From Streptomyces tailanensis (GTDB lineage Bacteria > Actinomycetota > Actinomycetes > Streptomycetales > Streptomycetaceae): a DNA stretch of 64,000 nt. The stretch is taken from assembly GCF_008386495.1 (NCBI RefSeq), contig NZ_VTHJ01000001.1:178045-242044 (forward strand). Direction: 5' to 3'. Every line of letters begins with the position of its first letter. Positions within the stretch are counted from its first letter, which is position 1. Below are positions 1 to 7,561 of this stretch, one piece after another. The notes under the pieces are model-generated. The model was not told the origin of the DNA, did not search any database, and saw nothing but the letters and a program-made list of their open reading frames with translations. Made by a program: the position numbers and the translations under genes.

Positions 1-441
1 ACCAAGCAGGGCAACGCCTGGGCCATCGCCACGGTGGAGGACCTGGCGGGCTCCATCGAGTGCATGTTCTTCCCGGCGACCTACCAGCTCGTCTCGACCC
101 AACTCGTCGAGGACGCCGTCGTCTTCGTCAAGGGCCGCCTCGACAAGCGCGAGGACGTCCCGCGTCTGGTCGCCATGGAACTCCAGGTCCCCGACCTGTC
201 CAACGCGGGCACCAACGCCCCCGTGATCCTCACCATCCCGGCAACCAGGGTCACCCCGCCCATGGTCAGCCGCCTCGGCGAGATCCTCACCCACCACAAG
301 GGCGACAGCGAGGTCCGCATCAGGCTCCAGGGCCCGACCAAGACGACGGTGCTCCGCCTCGACCGCCACCGGGTGAAGCCGGACCCGGCGCTGTTCGGTG
401 ACTTGAAGGTGTTGCTCGGCCCATCCTGCCTGGCCGGCTAG
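1..441 (+). CDS. dnaE: DNA polymerase III alpha subunit, C-terminal end (partial)
   Basis: The reading frame is open from base 1 to a TAG at 439-441, so only the last 146 codons of a gene of roughly 1,180 codons are present. The translation begins TKQGNAWAIATVEDL and continues through GSIECMFFPATY and VFVKGRLDKRED. This matches the OB-fold domain near the C terminus of DnaE-type replicative polymerases, which in this family contacts single-stranded template DNA. The catalytic PHP and palm domains lie upstream of the window. A strong hairpin follows 20 nt after the stop. Identification as dnaE rests on this domain alone but is firm. Confidence 0.9.
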   Translation, partial: TKQGNAWAIATVEDLAGSIECMFFPATYQLVSTQLVEDAVVFVKGRLDKREDVPRLVAMELQVPDLSNAGTNAPVILTIPATRVTPPMVSRLGEILTHHKGDSEVRIRLQGPTKTTVLRLDRHRVKPDPALFGDLKVLLGPSCLAG

Positions 442-460
442 GCAGGGACGTGAGTGCGCG

Positions 461-491
461 AGGGGCGCATCCGTGTGTCGGATGCGCCCCT
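461..491. terminator. Bidirectional hairpin terminator between dnaE and a small convergent gene
   Basis: A perfect 13-bp inverted repeat (arms 461-473 and 479-491, arm AGGGGCGCATCCG) encloses a 5-nt loop. It lies between the dnaE stop at 441 and the stop of the minus-strand small gene at 529. There is no U tract, as is common for Streptomyces terminators. It should serve both convergent genes. Confidence 0.8.
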
Positions 492-528
492 CGGTGTACT
501 TGGGCTGCAACAGCCCTTTACGCAGATG

Positions 529-693
529 TCAGTTGTGACCGAAGCGCTTCTGCCGGCCCTTGCGGGCCACATCACCGGGAGTCACCTGGGTGGCACGCTG
601 CTCGGTCTGCGACTCCATCGACGAGCGCTGGGCCTCCTGCTGGCCACGCTCGGACTGCGGCTGCTTACGCTCCTGCTTCTTGTTCTTGGCCAT
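529..693 (-). CDS. Small basic conserved protein, 54 aa
   Basis: The ATG at 691-693 is preceded 9 nt upstream by a perfect AGGAGG (complement of 703-708), and the frame ends in TGA at 529. The product starts MAKNKKQERKQPQSERGQ and ends RKGRQKRFGHN. It is Lys/Arg/Gln-rich with no hydrophobic stretch, so it is probably cytoplasmic, disordered and perhaps nucleic-acid binding. I recognise this type of small protein as common in Streptomyces but know no function. The strong ribosome binding site, a terminator just beyond its stop, and a divergent NYN gene all support a real gene. Its role cannot be assigned. Confidence 0.75.
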   Translation of the reverse strand: MAKNKKQERKQPQSERGQQEAQRSSMESQTEQRATQVTPGDVARKGRQKRFGHN

Positions 694-776
694 GGTGCTC
701 TGCCTCCTGTGGGGGATCTAGGGGCCAGGGCCGCGACCAGATTCACATAGGCCGACAAGACACGCATGTCGGAAAA

Positions 777-789
777 TCACGGTCCGTGA
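777..789. promoter_or_regulatory. 13-bp perfect palindrome in divergent promoter region
   Basis: TCACGG-T-CCGTGA forms a perfect dyad in the 243-bp gap between the divergent small basic gene (start 693) and the NYN gene (start 937). A second dyad, CCGACA/TGTCGG with a 9-nt spacer, lies at 752-772. Position and symmetry suggest an operator, but no regulator is known. The rest of the gap holds nothing else I recognise. Confidence 0.35.
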
Positions 790-936
790 CGAGAGTTGTC
801 GGCGCGTGTACCGCGATGGCGGGGGTGCTCGGCGAATACGCCACGCCGAAGATCGAGTTCCGGCCGTTAACCTCCGCGTGGTCGGGCAGACTCGAAGGAA
901 GCCCGAAGCAAACCTCCCGGAAAGAGGGTGGATCGC

Positions 937-2148
937 GTGGACCGCTGCATCGTCCTGGTGGACGCCGGGTATCTGCTCGGCGCAGCCGCCAGCCTCCTCG
1001 CCGGGGAACCATCCCGCTCCCGCATCACCGTCGACCACACCGCCCTCATCCAGGGGCTGCGCGAACGCGCCGAGGCCGACACCGAGCGACCGCTGCTGCG
1101 CATCTACTGGTTCGACGGCGCCCCCGACCGCGTCCCGCAGCCCGAGCACCGCAGGCTGCGCGTGATGCCCCGGGTGACCGTCCGGCTCGGCGCCCTGACC
1201 CGCAGCGACGGCCGCTGGGCACAGAAGGGCGTGGACGCCGCGATGCACGCCGAGTTGACCGAACTGGCCCGCAACCGCGCCTGCTCCGACGTGGTGCTCG
1301 TGACCGGGGACGGGGATCTGCTGCCGGGCATGATGGCGGCCAAGGAGCACGGCGTCGCCGTACACCTGTGGGCGGTGCAGGCCGCCGACGGGGACTACAA
1401 CCAGTCCGAGGACCTGGTCGCCGAGGCCGACGAGCGGCGGGTGCTCGACCGGGTGTGGATCACCAAGGCGGTACGGGCCAAGGAACTCGGCGGGACCTGC
1501 GCGCCGCCGCCGGTGCCGCGGCCGGAGATCGCCGCGATCCTGTCGGCGCCGCTGCCGGATTCGGCCCTCGGGACCGCCGATCGGGCGACCGGGGAGCCCG
1601 AGTCGCCCCCTGCGGGGCGTAATGGCGACGAGGAGCGGGTGCCGGCCGCGTCCAAGGGCGTACCCACGCCGAAGGACCTCGCCGCCATGCGGGGGCCCGG
1701 GGCGCATGTCGTGCAGCATCCGGCTACCGCCACGTTGCGGTGGTCCTCCGACAAGGGGTGGGTCGATCGGCCCGGGGGCGCGGCGGAGTCGCCGGACGCG
1801 GCGGCCATGCCGACGCTCGCGCAGCTCACGACGGCGGAGCAGCGGTGGGCCGATCGGGAGGAGGACATCACGACGGTGGGGGGTGACCCCTATGAGGTCG
1901 GGCAGGTGTTCGCTCGGCGGTGGATGTCCCGGCTGACCGACCAGTCGCATCTGCAGAAGTTGTCTGGGATGTATCCGCGGGTTCCTCATCGGGTGGATGG
2001 GGAGTTGTTGCGGTATGCGGCTCGGTTCGGGTTGCTCGCGCACAAGGACGATCAGATCGATGAGCATGATCGGTATGCGATTCGGGCGGGGTTCTGGCGG
2101 GAGATCGATGTGCGGACCGCGGCCGAGCATGCCCCTGCCGGGGAGTAA
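937..2148 (+). CDS. NYN/PIN-like domain protein (putative RNase), 403 aa
   Basis: The N-terminal ~165 residues form an NYN domain of the LabA/PIN-like fold. A first acidic strand reads CIVLVDAGYLLGA, a mid-domain KGVDAAMHAEL carries the second acidic cluster, and SDVVLVTGDGDLLPG carries the third. These acidic positions normally bind metal for RNA cleavage. The central ~130 residues are Pro/Ala-rich and probably disordered. The C-terminal ~90 residues (QRWADREEDITT onward) form a compact charged helical domain that may be a nucleic-acid-binding winged helix. I chose GTG 937 because AGAGGG at 923-928 gives 8-nt spacing; the in-frame GTG at 928 directly abuts that motif. The substrate is unknown. 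Confidence 0.8.
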   Translation: MDRCIVLVDAGYLLGAAASLLAGEPSRSRITVDHTALIQGLRERAEADTERPLLRIYWFDGAPDRVPQPEHRRLRVMPRVTVRLGALTRSDGRWAQKGVDAAMHAELTELARNRACSDVVLVTGDGDLLPGMMAAKEHGVAVHLWAVQAADGDYNQSEDLVAEADERRVLDRVWITKAVRAKELGGTCAPPPVPRPEIAAILSAPLPDSALGTADRATGEPESPPAGRNGDEERVPAASKGVPTPKDLAAMRGPGAHVVQHPATATLRWSSDKGWVDRPGGAAESPDAAAMPTLAQLTTAEQRWADREEDITTVGGDPYEVGQVFARRWMSRLTDQSHLQKLSGMYPRVPHRVDGELLRYAARFGLLAHKDDQIDEHDRYAIRAGFWREIDVRTAAEHAPAGE

Positions 2149-2207
2149 GCCGGTTGAGCGCCTAATAGCTCGGGGGTGCCTGTTCGTAGGGCGACTGCGG
2201 GTTGTTC

Positions 2208-2261
2208 GTGGCTGGTCGCGCCCACGCGGCGGAGCCGCATAGGTCACAGCCCCGCGCCCCT
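2208..2261. repeat. Dispersed Streptomyces-type intergenic repeat, copy 1
   Basis: The segment beginning GTGGCTGGTCGCGCCCACGC and ending CACAGCCCCGCGCCCCT is repeated almost exactly at 57868-57922 (first 32 nt and last 17 nt match). It contains small GCGG/CCGC and CCCC/GGGG hairpins and lies after a gene stop, so it may act as a transcription terminator or REP-like element. Confidence 0.7.
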
Positions 2262-2301
2262 GAAGGGGTGACCCGGGGGTAATTCGGTGCCCGGGACCCC
2301 G

Positions 2302-2307
2302 TAGGCT
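2302..2307 (+). promoter_or_regulatory. -10-like TAGGCT for near-leaderless ABC transporter mRNA
   Basis: TAGGCT lies 8 nt before the GTG at 2316. This is the spacing expected for a transcript that starts at or one base before the start codon. No convincing -35 was seen. Confidence 0.45.
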
Positions 2308-2315
2308 CCTTCTTC

Positions 2316-3341
2316 GTGAGTACGCGTGTGGCATCGGCGAACCGGCGGAGCGGGGACGTCGTGTGTGCTGTACGCGGGCTGACGAAGACGTATCCCGCTA
2401 CCCGGGGGCGGCGCGGGGTGCCCGGGACCCCCGAGGTGCGGGCCAATGATGCCGTCGGGCTTGAGGTCCGGCGTGGGGAGATCTTCGGGTTGCTCGGGCC
2501 CAATGGGGCCGGGAAGACCACGCTCGTACGGCAGCTGACCGGGCTGATGCGGCCCGATGACGGCACCGTCGAGATCCTCGGGCACGACATCGTGCGGCAT
2601 CCGGAGCGGGCCTCGCGGATCCTCGCGTATCTGGGGCAGGAGTCGACCGCGCTCGATGAGCTGACCGTGGCGCTCGCCGCGGAGACCACCGGGCGGCTGC
2701 GCGGGCTGGAGGTACGGCAGGCGCGGGCCGAGCGGGATGCCGTGCTGGAGGAGCTGGGGCTCACCGCGCTGGCGTCGCGTCCGCTGAAGAAGCTGTCCGG
2801 CGGGCAGCGGCGGCTCGCCTGTTTCGCCACCGCGCTGGTCGGGGAACGGCCCCTGCTCGTGCTGGACGAGCCGACCAGCGGAATGGACCCGGTGGCCCGG
2901 CGGGCCGTGTGGGCCGCTGTCGACCGGCGGCGCGCCGAATCCGGCACCACCGTCCTGCTGGTCACCCACAACGTCATCGAGGCGGAGACCGTACTCGACC
3001 GGGTCGCCGTCCTCGACAACGGGCGGGTCATCGCCTGCGACACCCCGGCCGGGCTGAAGGAGCAGGTCGCGGGCGAGGTCCGCGTCGAGCTGGTGTGGCG
3101 GGAGAAGGCCCCGCTGGACATGCCCGAGGTCGCCGCGCTGCGTCCGCGTGCCGTGGAGTCCGGGCGGCGCTGGTCGCTCCGTCTCGCGCCGGAGGAGGCG
3201 CGCGCGGTGGTGGCCACCGTCACCGGCGGCGCCGCCTTCGTGGCGCTCGACGACTTCACGCTCGCCACGCCGAGCCTGGAGGACGTCTACCTGGCGCTCG
3301 GCGGCAGCGCGGGCAGCGCACAGGGGCTGGTCAAGGGGTGA
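2316..3341 (+). CDS. ABC-2 type exporter, ATP-binding protein, 341 aa
   Basis: A single nucleotide-binding domain of the DrrA/NodI-like class. Walker A GPNGAGKT is at residues 61-68, the signature LSGGQ at 160-164, Walker B LLVLDEP at 180-186 and the switch histidine in LVTHN at 218. About 100 further C-terminal residues resemble the extension found in drug and polysaccharide exporter ATPases. The next gene encodes an ABC-2 permease, so the pair probably forms a cytoplasmic-membrane exporter. The substrate cannot be deduced. Transcription may start at the GTG itself because TAGGCT lies 8 nt upstream. Confidence 0.9.
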   Translation: MSTRVASANRRSGDVVCAVRGLTKTYPATRGRRGVPGTPEVRANDAVGLEVRRGEIFGLLGPNGAGKTTLVRQLTGLMRPDDGTVEILGHDIVRHPERASRILAYLGQESTALDELTVALAAETTGRLRGLEVRQARAERDAVLEELGLTALASRPLKKLSGGQRRLACFATALVGERPLLVLDEPTSGMDPVARRAVWAAVDRRRAESGTTVLLVTHNVIEAETVLDRVAVLDNGRVIACDTPAGLKEQVAGEVRVELVWREKAPLDMPEVAALRPRAVESGRRWSLRLAPEEARAVVATVTGGAAFVALDDFTLATPSLEDVYLALGGSAGSAQGLVKG

Positions 3342-3447
3342 GGAACGCGCGTGTGAGCCGGAGAACAGTCGGTGCGGGTGTGAACGGCAGGGCTGCCGCA
3401 GCCGTACGAAAATGGGCGACAGCCGAAGCGAAGGGGAGCAACTCGAC

Positions 3448-4272
3448 GTGAGTGTCGTACCCGCCGAGGTTCTGCCGGGCAGTGTCCTGGCCGTAGAGGA
3501 GCGCGTGAAGCGTGGAGCCGCCGAGCTCGGGCCCCGTGCGCGGCTGTGGCCGGCGCTCTGCGCGGTGTACCGGGCGCAGCTCTCGCGGGCGCGGGTCGCG
3601 CGGATCCCGCTGCTGTTCGTGGCCACCTTCCAGTCGATCGGGATCATGATCCTGATGCGCGGGGTGGTGGACGGCGGGGCCGAGGCGCGGGCCGTCGTCG
3701 CCGGTTCGTCGGTGCTCGTCGTCGCCTTCGTCGCGCTGAACCTGCTGGCGCAGTACTTCGGGCAGCTCCGGTCGAGCGGGGGGCTTGATCACTACGCGAC
3801 GCTGCCCGTGCCGCCCGCTGCCGTCGTGCTGGGCGCGGCCGGGGCGTACGCCTCCTTCACCGTGCCCGGGACCGTGGTCACCGCCGTTTTCGGATGCGTG
3901 CTCTTCGGGCTGCCGCTGGCCCACCTCTGGGTGCTCGCCCTGGTGATCCCGCTCGCCGGGGCCGCGCTCGCCGGGCTCGGCGCCGCGCTGGGCCTGCTCG
4001 CGCCGCGCCCCGAACTCGCCACCGTGCTCGGGCAGTTGGGGATGTCGGCGGCGCTGCTCCTTGGCGTGCTGCCGGCCGACCGGATGCCGGGCCTCATCCA
4101 GTTCGCCCGTGATCTGCTGCCCTCCACGTACGGGGTGGAGGCCTTCGCCCGTACGTTCGGGCCGAACCCCGACTGGGCGTTCGTGCTTGGGGACCTCGCC
4201 GTGTGCGCGGGAGTCGGTGTCGTGTCGCTCGCGGTCGCCACCTGGGCGTACCGGCGGGCCGCCGTCCGGTGA
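3448..4272 (+). CDS. ABC-2 type transporter permease, 274 aa
   Basis: After a hydrophilic N terminus of about 50 residues the protein has roughly six hydrophobic segments (for example LLFVATFQSIGIMILM, VLVVAFVALNLLAQ, VWLALVIPLAGAAL-type stretches and a last helix before the RRAAVR tail), typical of ABC-2 permeases. The GTG at 3448 has GGGGAG about 8 nt upstream; the longer open frame overlaps the ATPase gene and lacks coding character. It follows the ATPase gene by 106 nt and should be its membrane partner. Family assignment is firm, cargo unknown. Confidence 0.85.
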   Translation: MSVVPAEVLPGSVLAVEERVKRGAAELGPRARLWPALCAVYRAQLSRARVARIPLLFVATFQSIGIMILMRGVVDGGAEARAVVAGSSVLVVAFVALNLLAQYFGQLRSSGGLDHYATLPVPPAAVVLGAAGAYASFTVPGTVVTAVFGCVLFGLPLAHLWVLALVIPLAGAALAGLGAALGLLAPRPELATVLGQLGMSAALLLGVLPADRMPGLIQFARDLLPSTYGVEAFARTFGPNPDWAFVLGDLAVCAGVGVVSLAVATWAYRRAAVR

Positions 4273-4294
4273 CGCGCCGCACAGCCGCGCCTGG

Positions 4295-4300
4295 CACGAT
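4295..4300 (+). promoter_or_regulatory. -10-like CACGAT for leaderless mRNA
   Basis: CACGAT is 6 nt before GTG 4307, matching the leaderless pattern seen at several other genes in this window. No -35 was recognised. Confidence 0.35.
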
Positions 4301-4306
4301 GTCAGA

Positions 4307-4993
4307 GTGACCGCACCGTTTTCGCCGCCTCCGCCGCCGCACCATCAGCCTCCGGACGACCCCTGGGCACCGCCGCCCGCCGGGGGCGGGGGCGGGGGCG
4401 CGGTGCCCGATGCGTACGCGCAGGGCGGCTCCGGGACTGATTCCGATCCTGGTCCCGGTCTGGCGAGCGAGCTGATCACGGCCGCCGTCGTCACAGTCGT
4501 CATGGCGGTGCTCGGGGGCGTACTGCTCGGACTTCTGTGGTGGTGGCTCGCGCCGCAGGTGCCGCTCGTCTCCGACGGGTCGGCGGTCTACCTCAAGGAG
4601 ACCGAGGGCGAGCAGGCCGCCGGGGTCGACGGAACGTTCACGCTGCTGGCGCTGGGGGTCGGGGCGCTGAGCGCGCTCGTCGTGTTCCTCGTGCGCCGGA
4701 GCGGGGGTGTGCCGCTGGTCGTCGCGCTCACGGTGGGTGGGCTGCTGGGTGCGGTGCTGGCGTGGCGGCTCGGGGTGTGGCTCGGGCCCGAGACCGATGT
4801 CGCGGCGCGGGCGAAGGAAGTGGGGCAGGGGGTGACGTTCTCGGCGCCGCTGAAGCTGAGTGCGAAGGGTGCGCTGTTGGCTTGGCCCTTGGCCGGGGTA
4901 CTCGTCCACCTCGGGCTGACCGCGCTGTTCGGGCCGCGGGACCCCGATCCGTACGAGGAGCACCAGCCGTACGGTTCACCGCCGGCCGCGTAG
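4307..4993 (+). CDS. Putative membrane protein, DUF2567-like, 228 aa
   Basis: The first ~55 residues are Pro/Gly-rich and cytoplasmic-looking. Four hydrophobic segments follow: one around LITAAVVTVVMAVLGGVLLG, then after an extracytoplasmic loop FTLLALGVGALSALVVFLV, VALTVGGLLGAVLAW and a last segment near ALLAWPLAGVLVHLGL. The arrangement fits the actinobacterial DUF2567 family, which I assign from memory. It begins 34 nt after the permease gene but has its own -10-like hexamer, and it ends at a convergent terminator. No function is known. Confidence 0.7.
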   Translation: MTAPFSPPPPPHHQPPDDPWAPPPAGGGGGGAVPDAYAQGGSGTDSDPGPGLASELITAAVVTVVMAVLGGVLLGLLWWWLAPQVPLVSDGSAVYLKETEGEQAAGVDGTFTLLALGVGALSALVVFLVRRSGGVPLVVALTVGGLLGAVLAWRLGVWLGPETDVAARAKEVGQGVTFSAPLKLSAKGALLAWPLAGVLVHLGLTALFGPRDPDPYEEHQPYGSPPAA

Positions 4994-5011
4994 GGGACCT
5001 TTTTCGCCCCC

Positions 5012-5044
5012 GCCGCCCCTACCCGTCCCATCCCCAGGGGCGGC
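5012..5044. terminator. Hairpin between convergent genes
   Basis: Perfect 9-bp arms GCCGCCCCT (5012-5020) and AGGGGCGGC (5036-5044) with a 15-nt loop lie between the DUF2567-like stop (4993) and the ybaK stop (5112). It should terminate both. Confidence 0.6.
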
Positions 5045-5111
5045 TGCCCCTTCGACCCACCCGCACCCGCCGAACAAACCGCGCCCCGCGAGCTGGAAGG
5101 CGTGGCGGGGG

Positions 5112-5612
5112 TCACGCGCGGGCGATGGGCGCGGATACCGCTTCCGTGAGTTTCGTGAGGTCCGCGGGGGCCAGTTCGACCTCCAGCCCGCGCCGGCCCG
5201 CCGAGACGCAGATCGTCTCGTGGGTGTCCGCCGACGCGTCCAGGACCGTGCGGAGCTTCTTGCGCTGGCCCAGGGGGGAGATACCGCCCCGGACGTACCC
5301 GGTGGTGCGTTCGGCGAGGGTCGGGTCGGCCATCGCCGCGCGCTTGCCGCCCACAGCCGTGGCCAGGGACTTCAGGTCGAGGGAGCCGGCCACCGGGACC
5401 ACCGCGACGACCAGCGCGCCGTCGACGTCCGCCACCAGCGTCTTGAAGACCCGCTCGGGGGACACCCCCATCGCCTCGGCGGCCTCCTCGCCGTAGGAGG
5501 GGTGGGAGGGGTCGTGCTCGTAGGCGTGGACGGTGAACTCCACGCCCGCCGCCGTCAGGGCCACGGTCGCGGGCGTCCCCCCGGCCTGCTGCTTCTTCGA
5601 CTTCTTCGCCAT
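5112..5612 (-). CDS. ybaK: YbaK/EbsC family Cys-tRNA(Pro) deacylase, 166 aa
   Basis: The length and motifs match the YbaK editing domain. These include TPATVALTAAGVEFTVHAYEH near the N terminus, the EAAEAMGVSPERVFKTLVADVDG segment, VAVVPVAGSLDLKSLATAVGGKRA and the glycine-rich GGISPLGQRK. The family hydrolyses mischarged Cys-tRNA(Pro) in the cytoplasm, a trans-editing role. The first residues (MAKKSKKQQ) are a basic tail typical of actinobacterial members. GAGAAGG lies just upstream of the ATG. It is transcribed convergently with the preceding gene and is 22 nt downstream of the LON-domain gene, so the two may be co-transcribed. Confidence 0.9.
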   Translation of the reverse strand: MAKKSKKQQAGGTPATVALTAAGVEFTVHAYEHDPSHPSYGEEAAEAMGVSPERVFKTLVADVDGALVVAVVPVAGSLDLKSLATAVGGKRAAMADPTLAERTTGYVRGGISPLGQRKKLRTVLDASADTHETICVSAGRRGLEVELAPADLTKLTEAVSAPIARA

Positions 5613-5634
5613 CGGCCTTCTCGTGTCGTGTATG

Positions 5635-6375
5635 TCAGTTGAGGCTCGTCGGGCCCCGCGTCAGCTCCGACGCGGGCAACGACGGCAGACTACGGATGAT
5701 GGCGGTCTCGGCGCGCAGGAGTTTCAGCTCGTCGCGCAGCCGGGACGCGGTGTCGGGGGCCTGGAGAAGCCGCTGCTTGGCCGGGGTGTCGAGCATCATC
5801 GCCGCGGCCACCAGATACGAGACGACGGCCGGCTCGTCCGGCAGGTCCGCCCCCGTCGACAGCGACCGCTCACGCGCGCCCGCCAGCCGCTTCTGGTACT
5901 GGCGGAAGGCCCGCAGCACCCCCTCCGCGAGCGCGCCCGCCTCGTCGCCGGCGTTCTCCGGGAGCTCCTCCAGCTCCGCCACCAGGAACGGACCGGAGGC
6001 GTCCACCGAGAGCAGCCGCACCCGGGTCGTACCGGTCGCGAGAACCTCGTACGTGCCGTTGTCGCGCTCCCGGATGGTGGCCGCGTCCGCGATACAGCCC
6101 ACGGAGTGGAACGCCTTGACCGGGTCGTCGCCGAACCCGGCGGTCGGACCGCGCTCGGGCAGCGCCGTCGGATCGGGCATGCCGGGTGCGCTCGGCGCGA
6201 CCTCGTGGCCGTCGCGGATGGCGACGACGGCGAAGCGGCGTGGTTCGTCCTCGGGGGTTTTCAGCAACTCGCGCATCATGGCGCGATAGCGCTCCTCGAA
6301 AATGTTCAGAGGTAGCACGAGCCCCGGGTACAACACCGAGTTCAGGGGGAAGAGCGGCAGCCGGACGGTGGTCAC
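5635..6375 (-). CDS. LON substrate-binding domain protein, 246 aa
   Basis: The protein is essentially one LON N-terminal (substrate-binding, PUA-like) domain: it starts TTVRLPLFPLNSVLYPG and has LPLNIFEERYRAMMREL, a hallmark of the family, then a helical C-terminal bundle. It has no AAA or serine-protease domain, so it is not Lon itself. Stand-alone members are widespread in actinobacteria with no settled function. I chose GTG 6375, which begins 12 nt downstream of the stop of the preceding gene, as the start because the LON domain begins there; the longer open frame reads through an unrelated gene. TAGGCT lies 8 nt upstream and overlaps the previous gene's stop codon. Confidence 0.85.
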   Translation of the reverse strand: MTTVRLPLFPLNSVLYPGLVLPLNIFEERYRAMMRELLKTPEDEPRRFAVVAIRDGHEVAPSAPGMPDPTALPERGPTAGFGDDPVKAFHSVGCIADAATIRERDNGTYEVLATGTTRVRLLSVDASGPFLVAELEELPENAGDEAGALAEGVLRAFRQYQKRLAGARERSLSTGADLPDEPAVVSYLVAAAMMLDTPAKQRLLQAPDTASRLRDELKLLRAETAIIRSLPSLPASELTRGPTSLN

Positions 6376-6383
6376 GAGGCCAG

Positions 6384-6389
6384 AGCCTA
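6384..6389 (-). promoter_or_regulatory. -10-like TAGGCT overlapping an upstream stop codon
   Basis: On the minus strand TAGGCT is 8 nt before the GTG of the LON-domain gene. Its first three bases are the TAG stop of the preceding gene at 6387-6389. Confidence 0.35.
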
Positions 6390-7421
6390 ATGGTCCGCGG
6401 GGTGCGTGTGTCTGTTCGTACTTGTTTGTGATCTTCTTCTTCGCGCCCGCAGCGGCATCGAGGACGCCACCTCCAGCCGTACGCCGTCCCGCAACTCCAG
6501 GAACTGGCCCAGCGGATCGTCCGAGACGCGGTCCCAGGGGAACGACGTGGCGTACGGGCCGATCATGCGCAGCTGGGTCAGGGCGTCCGGCCAGCGTTCC
6601 AGGCGTACGAGGACGTAGGTGAGGAGGTTGCGGACCTCCGCCGGCCACGGGTCGCCGGGCGCGTACTCGGCGGAGAGCGCGATCGCCCGGTCCGCCGCCT
6701 CGTCCAGACGGGCGCGAGGCACTTCGGCCCCGCCGCCCTCGGTGAGGTAGGAGAACACCGCCCGGACCGGAAGCGCCTGCACGAGCGAGCCCGGCAGCGC
6801 GTCCTCGGCGGCCCGTTCGGCGAAGTCGAAACACTCGGCGTGCGAGCCGTACCAAGATGCCGAGAGGTACTTGAGAGCCGACACATGGCAGCCGTAGTGG
6901 TGCGGCGAGCGGCGGACGGCCTCCGCCCACAGCTGTTCGAAACCGGTGTGGCCGAGGCCCGTGCCCCGGGCGTGGTCGAGCGCGATCCGCCACGGCACCG
7001 GATCATGCGGCTCGCCCTCGGCGGCCGCCGTGATCAACGGGCCCGCCTCGCGGAGCAGCTCGACCCGGGCCGGCGAGTGCCAGCCCTGGGCCACCGCCAG
7101 CTGGGCCTTGATCAGCAGGACGTCCGGGCCGTGCGGAGCGGCGCTCTGCCAGGTCCGCAGCCACGCGTCGCGCGAACGGGCGAAGGAGGCGAGCCGCGAG
7201 ACGTACCGGTCGCGGTTCTCCCACTCGGCGGCCTCCCGGGTCGTCCCCAGGAGCTTGGCCGCGGGCGTGTGGTCACCCCGGCCCGCCGCCACCAGCGCGG
7301 GCCCCAGCCGCTCGTCCGGCGCGTCGAGCAGCACCTCGTCGTCGGCGGGCAGCCCGACGGCGAGCCCCGAGGTATGACGCGCCATCCGGGCCGTACGGAT
7401 GAGCGCACGCAGCACGTTCAT
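6387..7421 (-). CDS. Conserved alpha-helical protein of unknown function, 344 aa
   Basis: The ATG at 7421 has AGGAGG at 7435-7440. The product is soluble, helix-rich and Trp/Ala/Arg-rich, with repeated helical hairpin patterns (for example [22 protein letters not shown] and [21 protein letters not shown]) that resemble tetratricopeptide-type repeats. The C-terminal tail is strongly basic (RARRRRSQ). I do not recognise a named family. It lies between a beta-helix membrane protein and the LON-domain gene on the same strand, 12 nt from the latter, implying co-expression. A scaffold role is possible but only inferred. Confidence 0.65.
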   Translation of the reverse strand: MNVLRALIRTARMARHTSGLAVGLPADDEVLLDAPDERLGPALVAAGRGDHTPAAKLLGTTREAAEWENRDRYVSRLASFARSRDAWLRTWQSAAPHGPDVLLIKAQLAVAQGWHSPARVELLREAGPLITAAAEGEPHDPVPWRIALDHARGTGLGHTGFEQLWAEAVRRSPHHYGCHVSALKYLSASWYGSHAECFDFAERAAEDALPGSLVQALPVRAVFSYLTEGGGAEVPRARLDEAADRAIALSAEYAPGDPWPAEVRNLLTYVLVRLERWPDALTQLRMIGPYATSFPWDRVSDDPLGQFLELRDGVRLEVASSMPLRARRRRSQTSTNRHTHPADH

Positions 7422-7561
7422 ACGGCGCGGGGTACCTCCTTGCGCCTGAGCCGGCGCCGCTCTCGCGGGCCGGGTTGCTCGCCGTCGTGGTTTCACAATT
7501 GATGGTTTCGGTAGCAAGACGACGGGAAGGCGAATCAGGTTGTGCGCTTTCAGATTACGGT

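Noticed and set aside
718..2334. 538-codon minus-strand open frame opposite the NYN gene
   Set aside because: No homology features and no ribosome site; the NYN domain on the plus strand explains the region.
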